From Citrobacter werkmanii NBRC 105721 (GTDB lineage: Bacteria > Pseudomonadota > Gammaproteobacteria > Enterobacterales > Enterobacteriaceae): 64,000 nucleotides of DNA. The notes beneath the pieces are model-generated. The model saw only the letters and a program-made list of their open reading frames with translations. It had not been told where the DNA came from and ran no database searches. Each line of letters starts with the position of its first letter. Positions within the stretch are counted from its first letter, which is position 1. This document shows positions 52,494-61,271 of this stretch, piece after piece. The position numbers and the translations under genes were made by a program. The stretch is taken from assembly GCA_000759755.1 (NCBI GenBank), contig BBMW01000007.1, positions 405,009 to 469,008 of the forward strand, given 5' to 3'.

Positions 52494-53684
52494 ATGGAAT
52501 TTCGCAATCTCACTCCCTTCTCCGTGATGCAGTACAGAATGCTCGATCAGCAGGATGAGACATATCACGTTGTTGCATTGAAGGTTGGCTTTTCGCTGGA
52601 GCAATGCGCCGAAGGCATTTTCCAGGCACAACCACTGATAAATCCCCCCATACCTCTGTGCCTGACGGATGAGTATGAAGGTGAACTCAACGCTTCCAGA
52701 GTCTTACAGGAAAACGATCTGGCTCCCTTCAAGCCGCTTTGTGACGTTATTCTCAACGCAACCGTCAATGCTCCTGCTGACATTCCCGCAACAGATGTTG
52801 ATGTCGGTATTCAGCTTATTACTCCAGAGGGGCAAGTTTTACTGGATAAGCGACTTCATGTCATTGGTGAGCGATTTCTGCTCCGTAACTCCCTGACCGG
52901 ACAATGGTCGCTTTCAGATCCCACCCCCTTCACTACTCTCCCCCTGGATTATCAATATGCCTTTGGCGGGGAGTGTCGAATCGAGAAAGAGAGTGATGCC
53001 GCCAGAAATGTACCCGCGAAAAATCAGCTTACTGCCCGTCAACAAGCCGAACACCCACAGACTGATAGCCCGCCGCTCGCCCACACCGTGTGTGTAACCA
53101 ATCCACAGGGACAAGGATATACAGAACGCTGGTACGTTGATGCTACCCGACTGACACGCGTCCCCGCTCCACAGATCATGAATCCGGACCATCCTTTCAC
53201 ACTAAATGAATTTCAACGCTGTCTGGATGGCAGGTTGGATCCATCTGCGCCTGAATTTCAACCTGCCGGAACGGGATTTTTAGCCCGTAGCTGGGAGCCA
53301 AGGCTGAGAAAAGCGGGAACCTACAATCAACACTGGCTGGATTCTCGACCCCCTGGTTTACCGGGAGACTTCGATTTTGGTTACTGGAATGGTGCGCCAC
53401 TGGATCAACAAATACCCTGGCCCTCTTCAGGACTGCGCTTTGAGCTACAGGGATTGCATCCCAAGGGCCGGATAACCGTTCAAACCCCACCACACAGAGC
53501 AGCAGTGTTACTGCGCATGACGGACGGAACCCTGATCCCCCAGTGGATGAATGCAGACACCCTTATCCTGGATTTAGACAAAATGACACTGTCTATCACC
53601 TGGCGATACCTCATTAGCACCCACGCCCCGATACGCGTCATAGAGGCGCGTTACGTGACAAATCCCGTTCAGGAAGAAAAATAA
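52494..53684 (+). CDS. DUF2169 T6SS adaptor protein
   Basis: This 396-residue protein of the DUF2169 family lies between vgrG and rhs. DUF2169 proteins act as effector-loading adaptors in studied T6SS loci such as that of Agrobacterium. Recognisable segments include MEFRNLTPFSVMQYRMLDQ near the start and LPLDYQYAFGGECR in the middle. Its stop overlaps the rhs start (TAATG), supporting a role as the dedicated chaperone or loader of that Rhs effector. No signal peptide or membrane segment is seen. Confidence 0.85.
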   Translation: MEFRNLTPFSVMQYRMLDQQDETYHVVALKVGFSLEQCAEGIFQAQPLINPPIPLCLTDEYEGELNASRVLQENDLAPFKPLCDVILNATVNAPADIPATDVDVGIQLITPEGQVLLDKRLHVIGERFLLRNSLTGQWSLSDPTPFTTLPLDYQYAFGGECRIEKESDAARNVPAKNQLTARQQAEHPQTDSPPLAHTVCVTNPQGQGYTERWYVDATRLTRVPAPQIMNPDHPFTLNEFQRCLDGRLDPSAPEFQPAGTGFLARSWEPRLRKAGTYNQHWLDSRPPGLPGDFDFGYWNGAPLDQQIPWPSSGLRFELQGLHPKGRITVQTPPHRAAVLLRMTDGTLIPQWMNADTLILDLDKMTLSITWRYLISTHAPIRVIEARYVTNPVQEEK

Positions 53685-56600
53685 TGGCCGAAAACACCAC
53701 TGCCAGCCAGAGTCCGCAATGGACGATGGTATCGCTCAGTCCGGATGTTTGTAAAACGCCACGCGGAGACTCCACGCCCCCGATCCCCTACCCAGTCACT
53801 GCACAACTGTTACAGGCCGTGCTCCCGGTACCGACCGTCAGGACAAACAATACCCCTCTGGTGGTAATGGACCAGAGTTTTGCCCCGATGACACAAGGAG
53901 ATGAACCGGGTGTTGCCGGCGGCATAAAAAGCGGAACCGTGGGGAGCATCTGTGAACCCCTGGAGCACAGCGCCAGCGTCACCGCCGGTGGTTTTCCAAT
54001 ACTACGGAACGGCGATATATGCTGGATGAATAACAAAAATACCCCCGGCGTTATCTGCGGCCAGCCCGCCATACCTCAGGTTCCGGTGACGGGGGCAAAT
54101 CCGCCAGTTGTCCCGGAAACAGCGAAAGAAAAAGGTTTCCTGGAAATGCTCGGCGAGTCCTATGTTCAGGAAGCGGAGTCCAGAAGAGCAGCGACACAAA
54201 AAATTAAAGATGTTGTGTCTGATTTTGTCACTGACGATACACCTGACGGAGTAATGAACAGTGAGCTTATCGCTGCGATGCTACACGCAGGCGATATTTA
54301 TAGTCGGGTCCCTGGCGCATCTGATGCAGCTATCCAGCAAGTGGGCGGAGAGGCGGCGGAAACATGGAAAACGCTGAATACTGACCAGGTTAAAGGAAGT
54401 GAACTGGTTATCGGTTCTTTGCTGGGGGGCGCATTGCTGGCAAGAAATGGCCCCCAAATGGCAGTAGAAGAAGCCGGCGCAGCAACACGGTCGGCAGAAA
54501 CCGCCGCCGCTGCTGCAAAAACCACAAACGCAGTGGAAGACGCAGGTGCCGCTGCCAGTACCGCCGTAAAAACCCCAAATGCTCCAGGAGGGCAATTTCC
54601 TGTTCAAGGGGAAACACCTAAAAACAATAAAGCTAATAGCCAGTGCACTCGTAACTGTAGTACGCCGGGTGAACCTGTCGATATCGTTACCGGCGATTTT
54701 CTCCAGCATCTTTCGGTGCTCTCACTCCCCGGTACGTTACCGCTCAGCCTCTCCCGCTTTCACCGCACCAGTTCACAGGTCTGTGGTCTGTTCGGACCCA
54801 AATGGATGGACGAATGGTCGCGTTTTCTGGAGCTGGACGCAAAAACTATCCGTTTTACCGATCATGAAGGCGTCACGCTGGTCTACTCCCTGCCCCACGA
54901 CGGACAATTAAGAAACGCGGTTAACAGTCACATGGGCCATTACGTGCTCTCCGGTGATATTCACAATCAACTCACCGTGTTTGACCGTCAGGCCCGCCAG
55001 ACGCTGATTTTTGGCGAAATCAACGGGACAATACGCCGCCTGTCCGCGATCTGTGACGGCTATGGCAACACCATCAGCTTCGTTTACCAGCATGGGCAAC
55101 TGGCCTGCGTCCGGCACAGCGACGGCTATGAACTGACGCTGAGCAGTCTGCACGGGCGAGTTACCGCAATAGACCTCCATTCGCAGGGAAAGATCCAGCG
55201 ACTGGTCACCTGTCAGTATGATGACCGGGGAATGCTGGCAGAATGCGACACATTTCAGTTCAGTCACAAGGGTTACACCTGGAGTCCGGAAAACCGGATG
55301 CTGCACTGGTGGGATGCCGACGGTACGCAGGTGGATCTGTTCTACGACGCACAGGGACGGGTGACAGAAACCCGCACGCCGGAAGGCTACTTCAACGACC
55401 GTTTTACCTACGACGATGCGGAACGCAAAAGCCGCTATCACGACGCGGAAGGCGGCGTCACAACCTACTGGTATAACGATGACGGCCTGGTCGTTCGTGA
55501 GGCAGACCCTCTGGGAAGGGAAACACTAACGGAATGGGCGCACAGTAAACGGCAGTCTCAGACCGACGCGCTGGGGCGAACCACCACATGGCAGTATAAC
55601 CTCTACGGTGACATCACCCGGCTGTCATTGCCGGGGGGGATCATGCTGCACTATGAGTATGATGCCCACGGTAATCTGACCCGTTTTCAGGGGCCGGGTA
55701 ATAAAACCTGGCTGTTCACCTACGATGAACACGGCGGCCTGCGGGAGATGACCGATCCGCAGGGGCGGCAGCGTCACTGGGAATACGGTGACCACGGCGA
55801 AGTATTACGGCAGGTACTGCCGGACGGTGAGACCTGGCATTATGGCTACGATCCCCTGCACCGGCTGAACTGCATTGAAGATCCGGCTCAGGGTGAAATC
55901 CGGATCGAGCAGGATATAATTGGACGCCTGCTGACCGTCAGCGATCCGTTACAACAAAAAACCACTTACCGCCACAGTAACCAACACGCCAGCCTCTCCG
56001 GGAGTGTTACGCACCTCACCCTGCCGGACGGCGTGGAACAACAATATGATCACAGTACCGGAAAACAGGTTGCCAGCTTTACCGACGGTGAAGGAAAAAC
56101 CACGCACTATGAGTACGGTAGCTTTGGCCTGCTGAAAACACTGACGCGTCCTGACGGGCAGTGCTACCGCTTTATTTATGACGGCCTCACCCGGCTGAAG
56201 CAGGTTATCAATGCCGCCGGAGAACGCTGGACTTACACCCTGGATGCTGCCGGTCAGCTTATCAGTGAAACGGATTTCAGTGGCCGGACGCTGCATTATG
56301 AGTACGATGCCGCCGGGCGGCGTACTGCCACACACTATCCTGACAACCATATTATCCGTGAATATTATGACAGCGGTGACCGGCTTCTTCAGCGACAGGT
56401 AAGGCAACGGCGGGAGGAAGCGGAGCAGATAATCGCCACCTCCGACTTCCGTTATGATGCGGAATTTCACCTTATCAGCGCCTGTACCCCGGATTCACGG
56501 GTGGAATTTGAGTACGACACCGACGGTCAGGTTATTGCTGAAACCCTTAACGGTCGCCGGGTGGCGCACCGCTACGACCCACTGAGCGGCAGGCCCGTTG

Positions 56601-58177
56601 CCTGGCAACTGGATGACGTGGCGGTGCAGTTCACCCACGGCGTGATGGGCAGGATGACCCACTGGCAGATTAACGACCACCTGCCCCTGTTATTCAGCCA
56701 CGACGCGCTGGGCCGGGAAACAACACGCCACAGCGGGGCCGGTTTTCAGTTCGGGCAAAGCTACAGCCCCACCGGCAATATTGTGGAACAGTGGGCCGGA
56801 CACCATGAATCCGGCACCACGGATTGGCCTATGGACATCTGGCGTCGCCAGGAATACGACCGGGCATGGAACCTCACCCGGGTCAGTGACAACCGCTGGG
56901 GAACCACCACTTACCGCTATGACACTAACGACCAGATAACCCTTGCCGAAGGCGGCACACGGCAGCTCCCCCGGCAGGAACATTTCGGCTACGACATTAA
57001 TCTGAACATCCGCCACCACGGTCAGACCCGCAACCTTCCGGATGCCCTCATGCAGTTTACGGCGCAGGAGCAGGAACATGGCCGTGTCACCAAACGGGGA
57101 AACAACCGCTACCGCTATGATGAAGGCGGCAGACTGGTGGAAAAAACGGTTCTGTCTGACGGCTTCCGGCCACAGCGGTGGCGCTACCGCTGGGATGGTA
57201 TGGGGCAACTGATACAGCTTATCACCCCACAGGGCGAACGCTGGCACTATACCTACGACGCCTTTGGCCGCCGGCTCAGCAAGCGCCGGGAAAGAGCCAC
57301 GCTGGGTATCGCGGGTTACGATTACCAGTGGAGCGGCGACCTGCTGGTGGCGGAAACGCCGGTTTACGCCGACGGCACCGCCGCCGTGGAGAGCAGCGTC
57401 TACTGGCTGTACGAACCCGGAGCCCTGACGCCGGGAGCCAGATATGAAAACGGGCAACTACACTATGTGGTCCGTGACCATATGGGCACCCCGAGAGAAC
57501 TGCTGACGGAAACCGGCGAAGTGGTCCGGGCGCAGAAGCTGAGCGTGTGGGGTAAGGCTGAACAGTATCGCTTCGGCGGACTAAGCGCGGCTAATGATGA
57601 TGATACGGCACCGCACTGTCCGTGGCGCTTTGCGGGGCAGTATGCGGATGAAGAATCCAGATTGCACTATAACCGATTTCGGTACTATGATGCAGAGACG
57701 GGACAGTATGTTTCGCCGGATCCGATAGGGCTACTTGGTGGGTTAAACTTATATCAGTATGCGCCTAACCCCCTCACTTGGATCGACCCGTTAGGGTTAA
57801 CCACGGGAACAACCGCCGGCGGTATGTCTAGGACAACACCAACTTGGCGAGATCGTTATGGCCCCGCTTCAATGAGAGATCATCATTTGATTCCTCAGGC
57901 AATGATGAATGATCCTGTTTTTATGGCTCAAATGAAAAATGCTGGAATATCAAATCCGACCGATTATATTCATCGGCAGATTTCTAAAATTCCTAATGCT
58001 CAGCATTCTGAAATTCATGGTGCTGGCTGGAATGAGAAGTGGAAAGATTGGTTTAAACAAAACCCTGATTTCAATAAATCTGATCTTCAAAGCAATATAA
58101 AAAATATGATGGAGCAGCATAATATTCCTGGTTCATCAAGGAATTTTGCTAAAAGATACGGATGTAAAGGAGGATGA
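53684..58177 (+). CDS. rhs: PAAR-Rhs T6SS effector with C-terminal HNH-like nuclease tip
   Basis: This 1497-residue polymorphic toxin has an N-terminal PAAR-like (DUF4150) domain (about 40-130; QSFAPMTQGDEPGVAGGIKSG, GGFPILRNGDICWMN) and an Ala-rich helical linker. A DUF6531 segment (PVDIVTGDFLQHLSVLSLPG) and many YD repeats form the Rhs shell, and the conserved core end PLTWIDPLGL ends at residue 1372. The last 125 residues are AT-rich and unrelated to the core. They contain DHHLIP (His1400, His1401) and HSEIHGAGWNEKW, a His pattern like HNH/endonuclease VII or DUF2380 nucleases. It is translationally linked to the DUF2169 gene. The nuclease call is inference. Confidence 0.88.
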   Translation: MAENTTASQSPQWTMVSLSPDVCKTPRGDSTPPIPYPVTAQLLQAVLPVPTVRTNNTPLVVMDQSFAPMTQGDEPGVAGGIKSGTVGSICEPLEHSASVTAGGFPILRNGDICWMNNKNTPGVICGQPAIPQVPVTGANPPVVPETAKEKGFLEMLGESYVQEAESRRAATQKIKDVVSDFVTDDTPDGVMNSELIAAMLHAGDIYSRVPGASDAAIQQVGGEAAETWKTLNTDQVKGSELVIGSLLGGALLARNGPQMAVEEAGAATRSAETAAAAAKTTNAVEDAGAAASTAVKTPNAPGGQFPVQGETPKNNKANSQCTRNCSTPGEPVDIVTGDFLQHLSVLSLPGTLPLSLSRFHRTSSQVCGLFGPKWMDEWSRFLELDAKTIRFTDHEGVTLVYSLPHDGQLRNAVNSHMGHYVLSGDIHNQLTVFDRQARQTLIFGEINGTIRRLSAICDGYGNTISFVYQHGQLACVRHSDGYELTLSSLHGRVTAIDLHSQGKIQRLVTCQYDDRGMLAECDTFQFSHKGYTWSPENRMLHWWDADGTQVDLFYDAQGRVTETRTPEGYFNDRFTYDDAERKSRYHDAEGGVTTYWYNDDGLVVREADPLGRETLTEWAHSKRQSQTDALGRTTTWQYNLYGDITRLSLPGGIMLHYEYDAHGNLTRFQGPGNKTWLFTYDEHGGLREMTDPQGRQRHWEYGDHGEVLRQVLPDGETWHYGYDPLHRLNCIEDPAQGEIRIEQDIIGRLLTVSDPLQQKTTYRHSNQHASLSGSVTHLTLPDGVEQQYDHSTGKQVASFTDGEGKTTHYEYGSFGLLKTLTRPDGQCYRFIYDGLTRLKQVINAAGERWTYTLDAAGQLISETDFSGRTLHYEYDAAGRRTATHYPDNHIIREYYDSGDRLLQRQVRQRREEAEQIIATSDFRYDAEFHLISACTPDSRVEFEYDTDGQVIAETLNGRRVAHRYDPLSGRPVAWQLDDVAVQFTHGVMGRMTHWQINDHLPLLFSHDALGRETTRHSGAGFQFGQSYSPTGNIVEQWAGHHESGTTDWPMDIWRRQEYDRAWNLTRVSDNRWGTTTYRYDTNDQITLAEGGTRQLPRQEHFGYDINLNIRHHGQTRNLPDALMQFTAQEQEHGRVTKRGNNRYRYDEGGRLVEKTVLSDGFRPQRWRYRWDGMGQLIQLITPQGERWHYTYDAFGRRLSKRRERATLGIAGYDYQWSGDLLVAETPVYADGTAAVESSVYWLYEPGALTPGARYENGQLHYVVRDHMGTPRELLTETGEVVRAQKLSVWGKAEQYRFGGLSAANDDDTAPHCPWRFAGQYADEESRLHYNRFRYYDAETGQYVSPDPIGLLGGLNLYQYAPNPLTWIDPLGLTTGTTAGGMSRTTPTWRDRYGPASMRDHHLIPQAMMNDPVFMAQMKNAGISNPTDYIHRQISKIPNAQHSEIHGAGWNEKWKDWFKQNPDFNKSDLQSNIKNMMEQHNIPGSSRNFAKRYGCKGG

Positions 58178-58178
58178 T

Positions 58179-58466
58179 ATGAAAGCCAAACTTGAATTTC
58201 AAAAAGCACTTTTATTGTTAGATTACGGTAAGTTGGATAAAGGCCGTGAAAAATTGGGATGTGTTATTGCTCAGGCGGAGAGTGAAAAAGATACCGTGAC
58301 ACTGGTTAAATCATTAGTATGCCTTGGGGATTTGCTTATTGAGATTGGAGCGTTTCAAGAAGCTGCACCCTTTTTGATAAGAGCGTTGACTTATAGAAGG
58401 GATGATGATGTTTTAGAGTATGAGTTAAATCGCGCATCCGACCTACTGTCATCAAAAAATAACTAA
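58179..58466 (+). CDS. Candidate immunity protein for the Rhs tip
   Basis: This 95-residue, probably all-helical cytoplasmic protein starts two bases after the rhs stop. Its ribosome site (AAAGGAGG) lies inside the end of rhs. The sequence (LEFQKALLLLDYGKLDKG, CLGDLLIEIGAFQEAAPFL) reads like two TPR-type helix pairs. Position directly after a polymorphic toxin tip strongly suggests immunity. An alternative start 11 codons upstream inside rhs is less likely. Confidence 0.7.
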   Translation: MKAKLEFQKALLLLDYGKLDKGREKLGCVIAQAESEKDTVTLVKSLVCLGDLLIEIGAFQEAAPFLIRALTYRRDDDVLEYELNRASDLLSSKNN

Positions 58467-58474
58467 ACGAAAAG

Positions 58475-58505
58475 CCGGGAAAGATCTTCTTACCTTCCCG
58501 GATTT
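58475..58505 (+). terminator. Terminator after the Rhs immunity gene
   Basis: CCGGGAA (58475-58481) pairs with TTCCCGG (58495-58501), followed by ATTTT. Confidence 0.6.
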
Positions 58506-58506
58506 T

Positions 58507-59006
58507 GGATTACGCTATAATTGGCTCCGGCACTATGATGCAGAGACGGGATGATATGTTTCGCCTGCCCCCTCAGGGCTGAAGGGAGGAATAAGGCCAT
58601 ACGGATATATTCATAATCCATTAAGCTGGATTGATCCTTTCGGCTTAGTTTCAGTTAACGCAGCAGGTTATAATGTTTATGGATTATTTGACCAAGGAGC
58701 AACTGAACCATATTATATCGGCATTACAAATGATGTTGATCGAAGAACCGCAGAACATATCAGTACTGGTCGATTAACGAAAGGTGCAAAAATGAAAGTT
58801 TTGGATTCAAATGTAACCTATGGAAATGCAAGAGGATATGAACAGTATTACATAGAGAAGTATGGACTAAAACTGGCATTTGGAATAAAGCCGTATCAGA
58901 AACAAATAGAGGAAACAAAATAAATTCATTCAATAAGTTACGTATAGACCCAAGAGCTAAAGCATTCAAAAATGCTTATAACAGTAAAAAGGATACATGT
59001 CCATGA
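58507..59006 (+). pseudogene. Orphan Rhs C-terminal tip with GIY-YIG nuclease domain, disrupted
   Basis: Conceptual translation gives the end of an Rhs core (LRHYDAETG, stop codon at 58552-58554, YVSP, then [11 protein letters not shown]), followed by a toxin tip. The tip has the GIY-YIG nuclease pattern: [25 protein letters not shown] with its Arg, and [10 protein letters not shown] with its Glu. One base appears to be missing near 58861-58866, because the continuation [20 protein letters not shown] lies in the adjacent frame. That frame ends in TGA overlapping the ATG of the next gene. This is a displaced tip left after a new one replaced it on the active rhs. Confidence 0.8.
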
Positions 59007-59494
59007 GTAACTTTAAATTTTGGGGTTGGAATAAAAAACCAAGAACAATGCTTCGTTTCATTAAACCCGGTGACATATTCTGCTTTCAACAAAATGAAGA
59101 GAGATATTTTTTCGGGCGGATAATATCAAAAATAATGACAGGGCATTTTGTTGAAATTTTTAATTATAGTTCAAACCAGCCAAGCATAGACGAACAGACT
59201 ATCAATAGTTCAGAAAGGCTCTTTTCACCAATCGTAATTGACACTTATGGCCTATTTGACAGAAAAATTTATAATGAAAGTGATTATCGGATTATAGGCC
59301 ATCAAAATAACTATACACCAACCCACCTAGAGCATATATATTTCACATATGGCATTGATAAGTGGTGTAAAAAAGTTGACATATGGGGAAATGAAACACC
59401 TATAACATCAGAAGAGGCAAAGACCATACCAGATTTATCTCCTTATGGCGACTATGATATCAAACAGTTACTAAAAGAGTATTTAAAATATTAG
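59003..59494 (+). CDS. Imm26-like immunity protein of the orphan tip
   Basis: This 163-residue cytoplasmic protein begins MSNFKFWGWNKKPRTML and contains IKPGDIFCFQQNEERYFFGR, the hallmark start of the Imm26 immunity family. The ATG at 59003 overlaps the stop of the toxin frame (ATGA) and is nine bases after AAGGA. An ATG two codons earlier is possible. It appears intact although its toxin is broken, so it could still protect against siblings carrying the active toxin. The family assignment is from memory. Confidence 0.7.
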   Translation: MSNFKFWGWNKKPRTMLRFIKPGDIFCFQQNEERYFFGRIISKIMTGHFVEIFNYSSNQPSIDEQTINSSERLFSPIVIDTYGLFDRKIYNESDYRIIGHQNNYTPTHLEHIYFTYGIDKWCKKVDIWGNETPITSEEAKTIPDLSPYGDYDIKQLLKEYLKY

Positions 59495-59724
59495 GCACAG
59501 TGAATGTGATAACAATTAGAGAAAACATCGAATTAAATAAAGCTTACACATTATGTGCAGCATCTTACATTGCCTCATATAACAAAAGGGGGTGACGCCG
59601 ATTTAGCGTCAGGGAAATACCGCGAAAATCGTGATGTATATCACAATTTTCAGTCTGGTTATAGCGCCCTCAAATGATTAAAATTTAAGCAACGGAATCT
59701 CTCAAAAGATAAAAAGGACGCCAG
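59495..59724. other. Non-coding region before the transposase scrap
   Basis: There is no gene here. A TGACGC/GCGTCA hairpin lies at 59593-59611. The stretch is probably the left flank of the H-repeat element remnant. Confidence 0.45.
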
Positions 59725-59855
59725 ATGAGTATTCAGTTTGCTTGATTATATTTCTGTTATTCCAGATACACGGCAATAGGAAAGGTTAAACATAAATTAT
59801 CCGATATATTATTTCTCACAGTCTGTGCAATAATTGCAGGCGCTGATGAGTGGAC
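59725..59855 (+). pseudogene. H-repeat / ISAs1-family transposase, N-terminal scrap
   Basis: Frame-jumping translation from the ATG at 59725 reads MSIQFA, LDYISVIPDTRQ, then GKVKHKLSDILFLTVCAIIA and GADEW. That is the N-terminus of the H-repeat (YhhI-type) transposase commonly linked to rhs loci. At least two frameshifts and a stop are present, and the remainder is absent. No intact inverted repeats were found. Confidence 0.75.
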
Positions 59856-59955
59856 AGAGAGAGCCATCTAAGGCCATTAATATCACTAATAATAAAGATG
59901 GTACAGGAATCATTGAAACCATAACCAGTTGCCCATGATGGCAGAGGTATTTTAA

Positions 59956-60360
59956 ATGCTCACATTAGAACCCAAATTAATTAACTTTAGAATTTCAACA
60001 ACATACCTTCAATTAAATTATCTAGAGCCAGGGACGGTTAAAATCACATTAGACTGTATAGAATCAAATAAAAATGACAACAATAGCTATTTTAAAGTAG
60101 AAATGAATTTCTATACTGTAGCCGAGGTGAAATGTATAACAATGAATTTTTATGAATCAAATCATAATGAATTCCATATAATTCCCAATAAGAATATAAT
60201 GGAATCTGGGTTTTATGAAGTAATTAATTCTGATTCTTTGAAAGAAAAAAAACACACCTACGACCCAATAAATAGATTAGGACTTAAACATTACATTATT
60301 ACAGGAAATGATAGTTATATAGAATTATTAGCTTCTAATTATACTATTGATAGAGTTTAA
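59956..60360 (+). CDS. Orphan small protein, possible immunity gene
   Basis: This 134-residue AT-rich ORF (MLTLEPKLINFRISTTYLQLNY...) is preceded by AGAGG nine bases before the ATG. It looks like a mixed or beta-rich cytoplasmic protein and has no motif I recognise. It sits among Rhs scraps, where orphan immunity genes are typical, so that role is inferred from place only. Confidence 0.5.
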   Translation: MLTLEPKLINFRISTTYLQLNYLEPGTVKITLDCIESNKNDNNSYFKVEMNFYTVAEVKCITMNFYESNHNEFHIIPNKNIMESGFYEVINSDSLKEKKHTYDPINRLGLKHYIITGNDSYIELLASNYTIDRV

Positions 60361-60398
60361 TAATATTAAATAATAGTTTCATGTAATATTCACTATTT

Positions 60399-60712
60399 GA
60401 GCGTATGGGGTAAGACTAAACATTATAGCTTTGGCGGACCGAGCACATCTAATCCCTGTTATTCAGCCACGACGCGCTGGGCCGGGAAACAACACGCCAC
60501 AGCGGGGCTGGTTTTCAGCACGGACAAAGCTACAGCCCGGTTGGCAATATTGTGGAACAGTGGGCCGGGTAATAAAACCTGGCTGTTCCACTACGATGAA
60601 CACGGCAGCCTGCGGGAGATGACCGATCCGCAGGGGCGACATTGCCACTGGCATTACGGTAATCACGGAGAAGTATTACGACAGGCACTGCCGGATGGTG
60701 AGACCTGGCATT
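60399..60712 (+). pseudogene. Shuffled Rhs core fragments
   Basis: Three pieces match the intact rhs gene but in reversed order. 60399-60452 resembles rhs near 57541 (SVWGK, SFGG). 60454-60569 resembles rhs near 56688. 60563-60712 resembles rhs near 55693 (GNKTWLFHYDEHGSLREMTD). The second and third pieces join at a shared GGGCCGG, which suggests recombination between short repeats. None can be functional. Confidence 0.82.
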
Positions 60713-61025
60713 CCGGAAAGACAAGATTATTACCCTTAAAGCGTGGAAGCGCCTTTAACAGCGCCACCGCAGCGTCAGATAACGGAACACTATGCTCTTT
60801 ATTTGCTTTCATCCTTTCTGCCGGGATAATCCACGTTTTGGCCTTCAAATCAATTTCATCCCATTCAGCACCACGAATTTCCCCTGAACGGGCAACAGTC
60901 AGGATAGAGAACTCCAGAGCGCGGGCTAAAATCCCCGTTCTTGTACGAAGTTCTGTCATAAACATCCCCATCTCGCCATATGGCAGCGCAGCATGATGTT
61001 TTTTATTCTGTACCTTGCCTGGCAT
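60713..61025 (-). pseudogene. P4-type integrase fragment
   Basis: Leftward translation gives the middle of a tyrosine recombinase: HHAALPYGEMGMFMTEL, then LEFSILTVARSGEIRGAEWDE with the box I Arg, then TWIIPAERMKANKEHSVPLSD. The N-terminal arm-binding domain and the C-terminal His/Arg/Tyr part are missing. The fragment fuses to Rhs scrap near 60712. It lies about 50 bases from the right-hand tRNA-derived repeat and is probably the relic of the enzyme that inserted this or an earlier island. Confidence 0.85.
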
Positions 61026-61076
61026 TGGCGAATATACACCTACTGAACCTTATTCAGACATAAATATGGCAGCCCC

Positions 61077-61186
61077 CCTCACCGCCATATTCAAAGAAGA
61101 GCTCGTATGCAAGTACGGGCTTTTTTTTCGCATATTGCACGCCTGCGGAGGGGTGAGAAGCCCCGACCGGGGTTCAGCAACTGTAT
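61077..61186 (+). repeat. Direct repeat copy 4 (right boundary, attR-like)
   Basis: CCTCACCGCCATATT, the terminator hairpin and the GC-rich tail (GAAGCCCCGACCGGGGTTC) match the left copies, with small differences (TTCAAAG for TTTTAAG, TATGCAAG for TACGCAAG). Confidence 0.85.
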
Positions 61187-61217
61187 ACAGCCAGGATTAA
61201 ACGCAGCACGGTAAAGA

Positions 61218-61252
61218 AACGGCCCCTCTCACCACTGGCAAGAGGGGCCGTT
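61218..61252 (-). terminator. Terminator of the TMAO reductase operon
   Basis: AACGGCCCCTCT (61218-61229), an 11-base loop, AGAGGGGCCGTT (61241-61252). Read leftward, it is followed by TTTCTTT. Confidence 0.88.
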
Positions 61253-61271
61253 CGTTATGACCGGCTGTCGA

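Larger units (their letters stand above)
26106..61090. mobile_element. Integrated T6SS/Rhs genomic island at serX
   Basis: The segment is bounded by direct repeats of the serX 3' end (copies at 26106, 26289 and 26469, and at 61077). It carries an integrase fragment at the right edge, an insertion-sequence scrap and Rhs remnants, and it interrupts the backbone after serX. The repeats share the tRNA tail (CCTCACCGCCA) plus downstream flank. The integrase is decayed, so the island is probably fixed. Edges are given at the tRNA-derived repeats and are accurate to tens of bases. Confidence 0.8.

Noticed and set aside
54281-54709. Antisense ORFs within the rhs linker, rich in Cys and Phe
   Set aside because: They mirror the Ala-rich helical linker of the Rhs protein and have no independent support.
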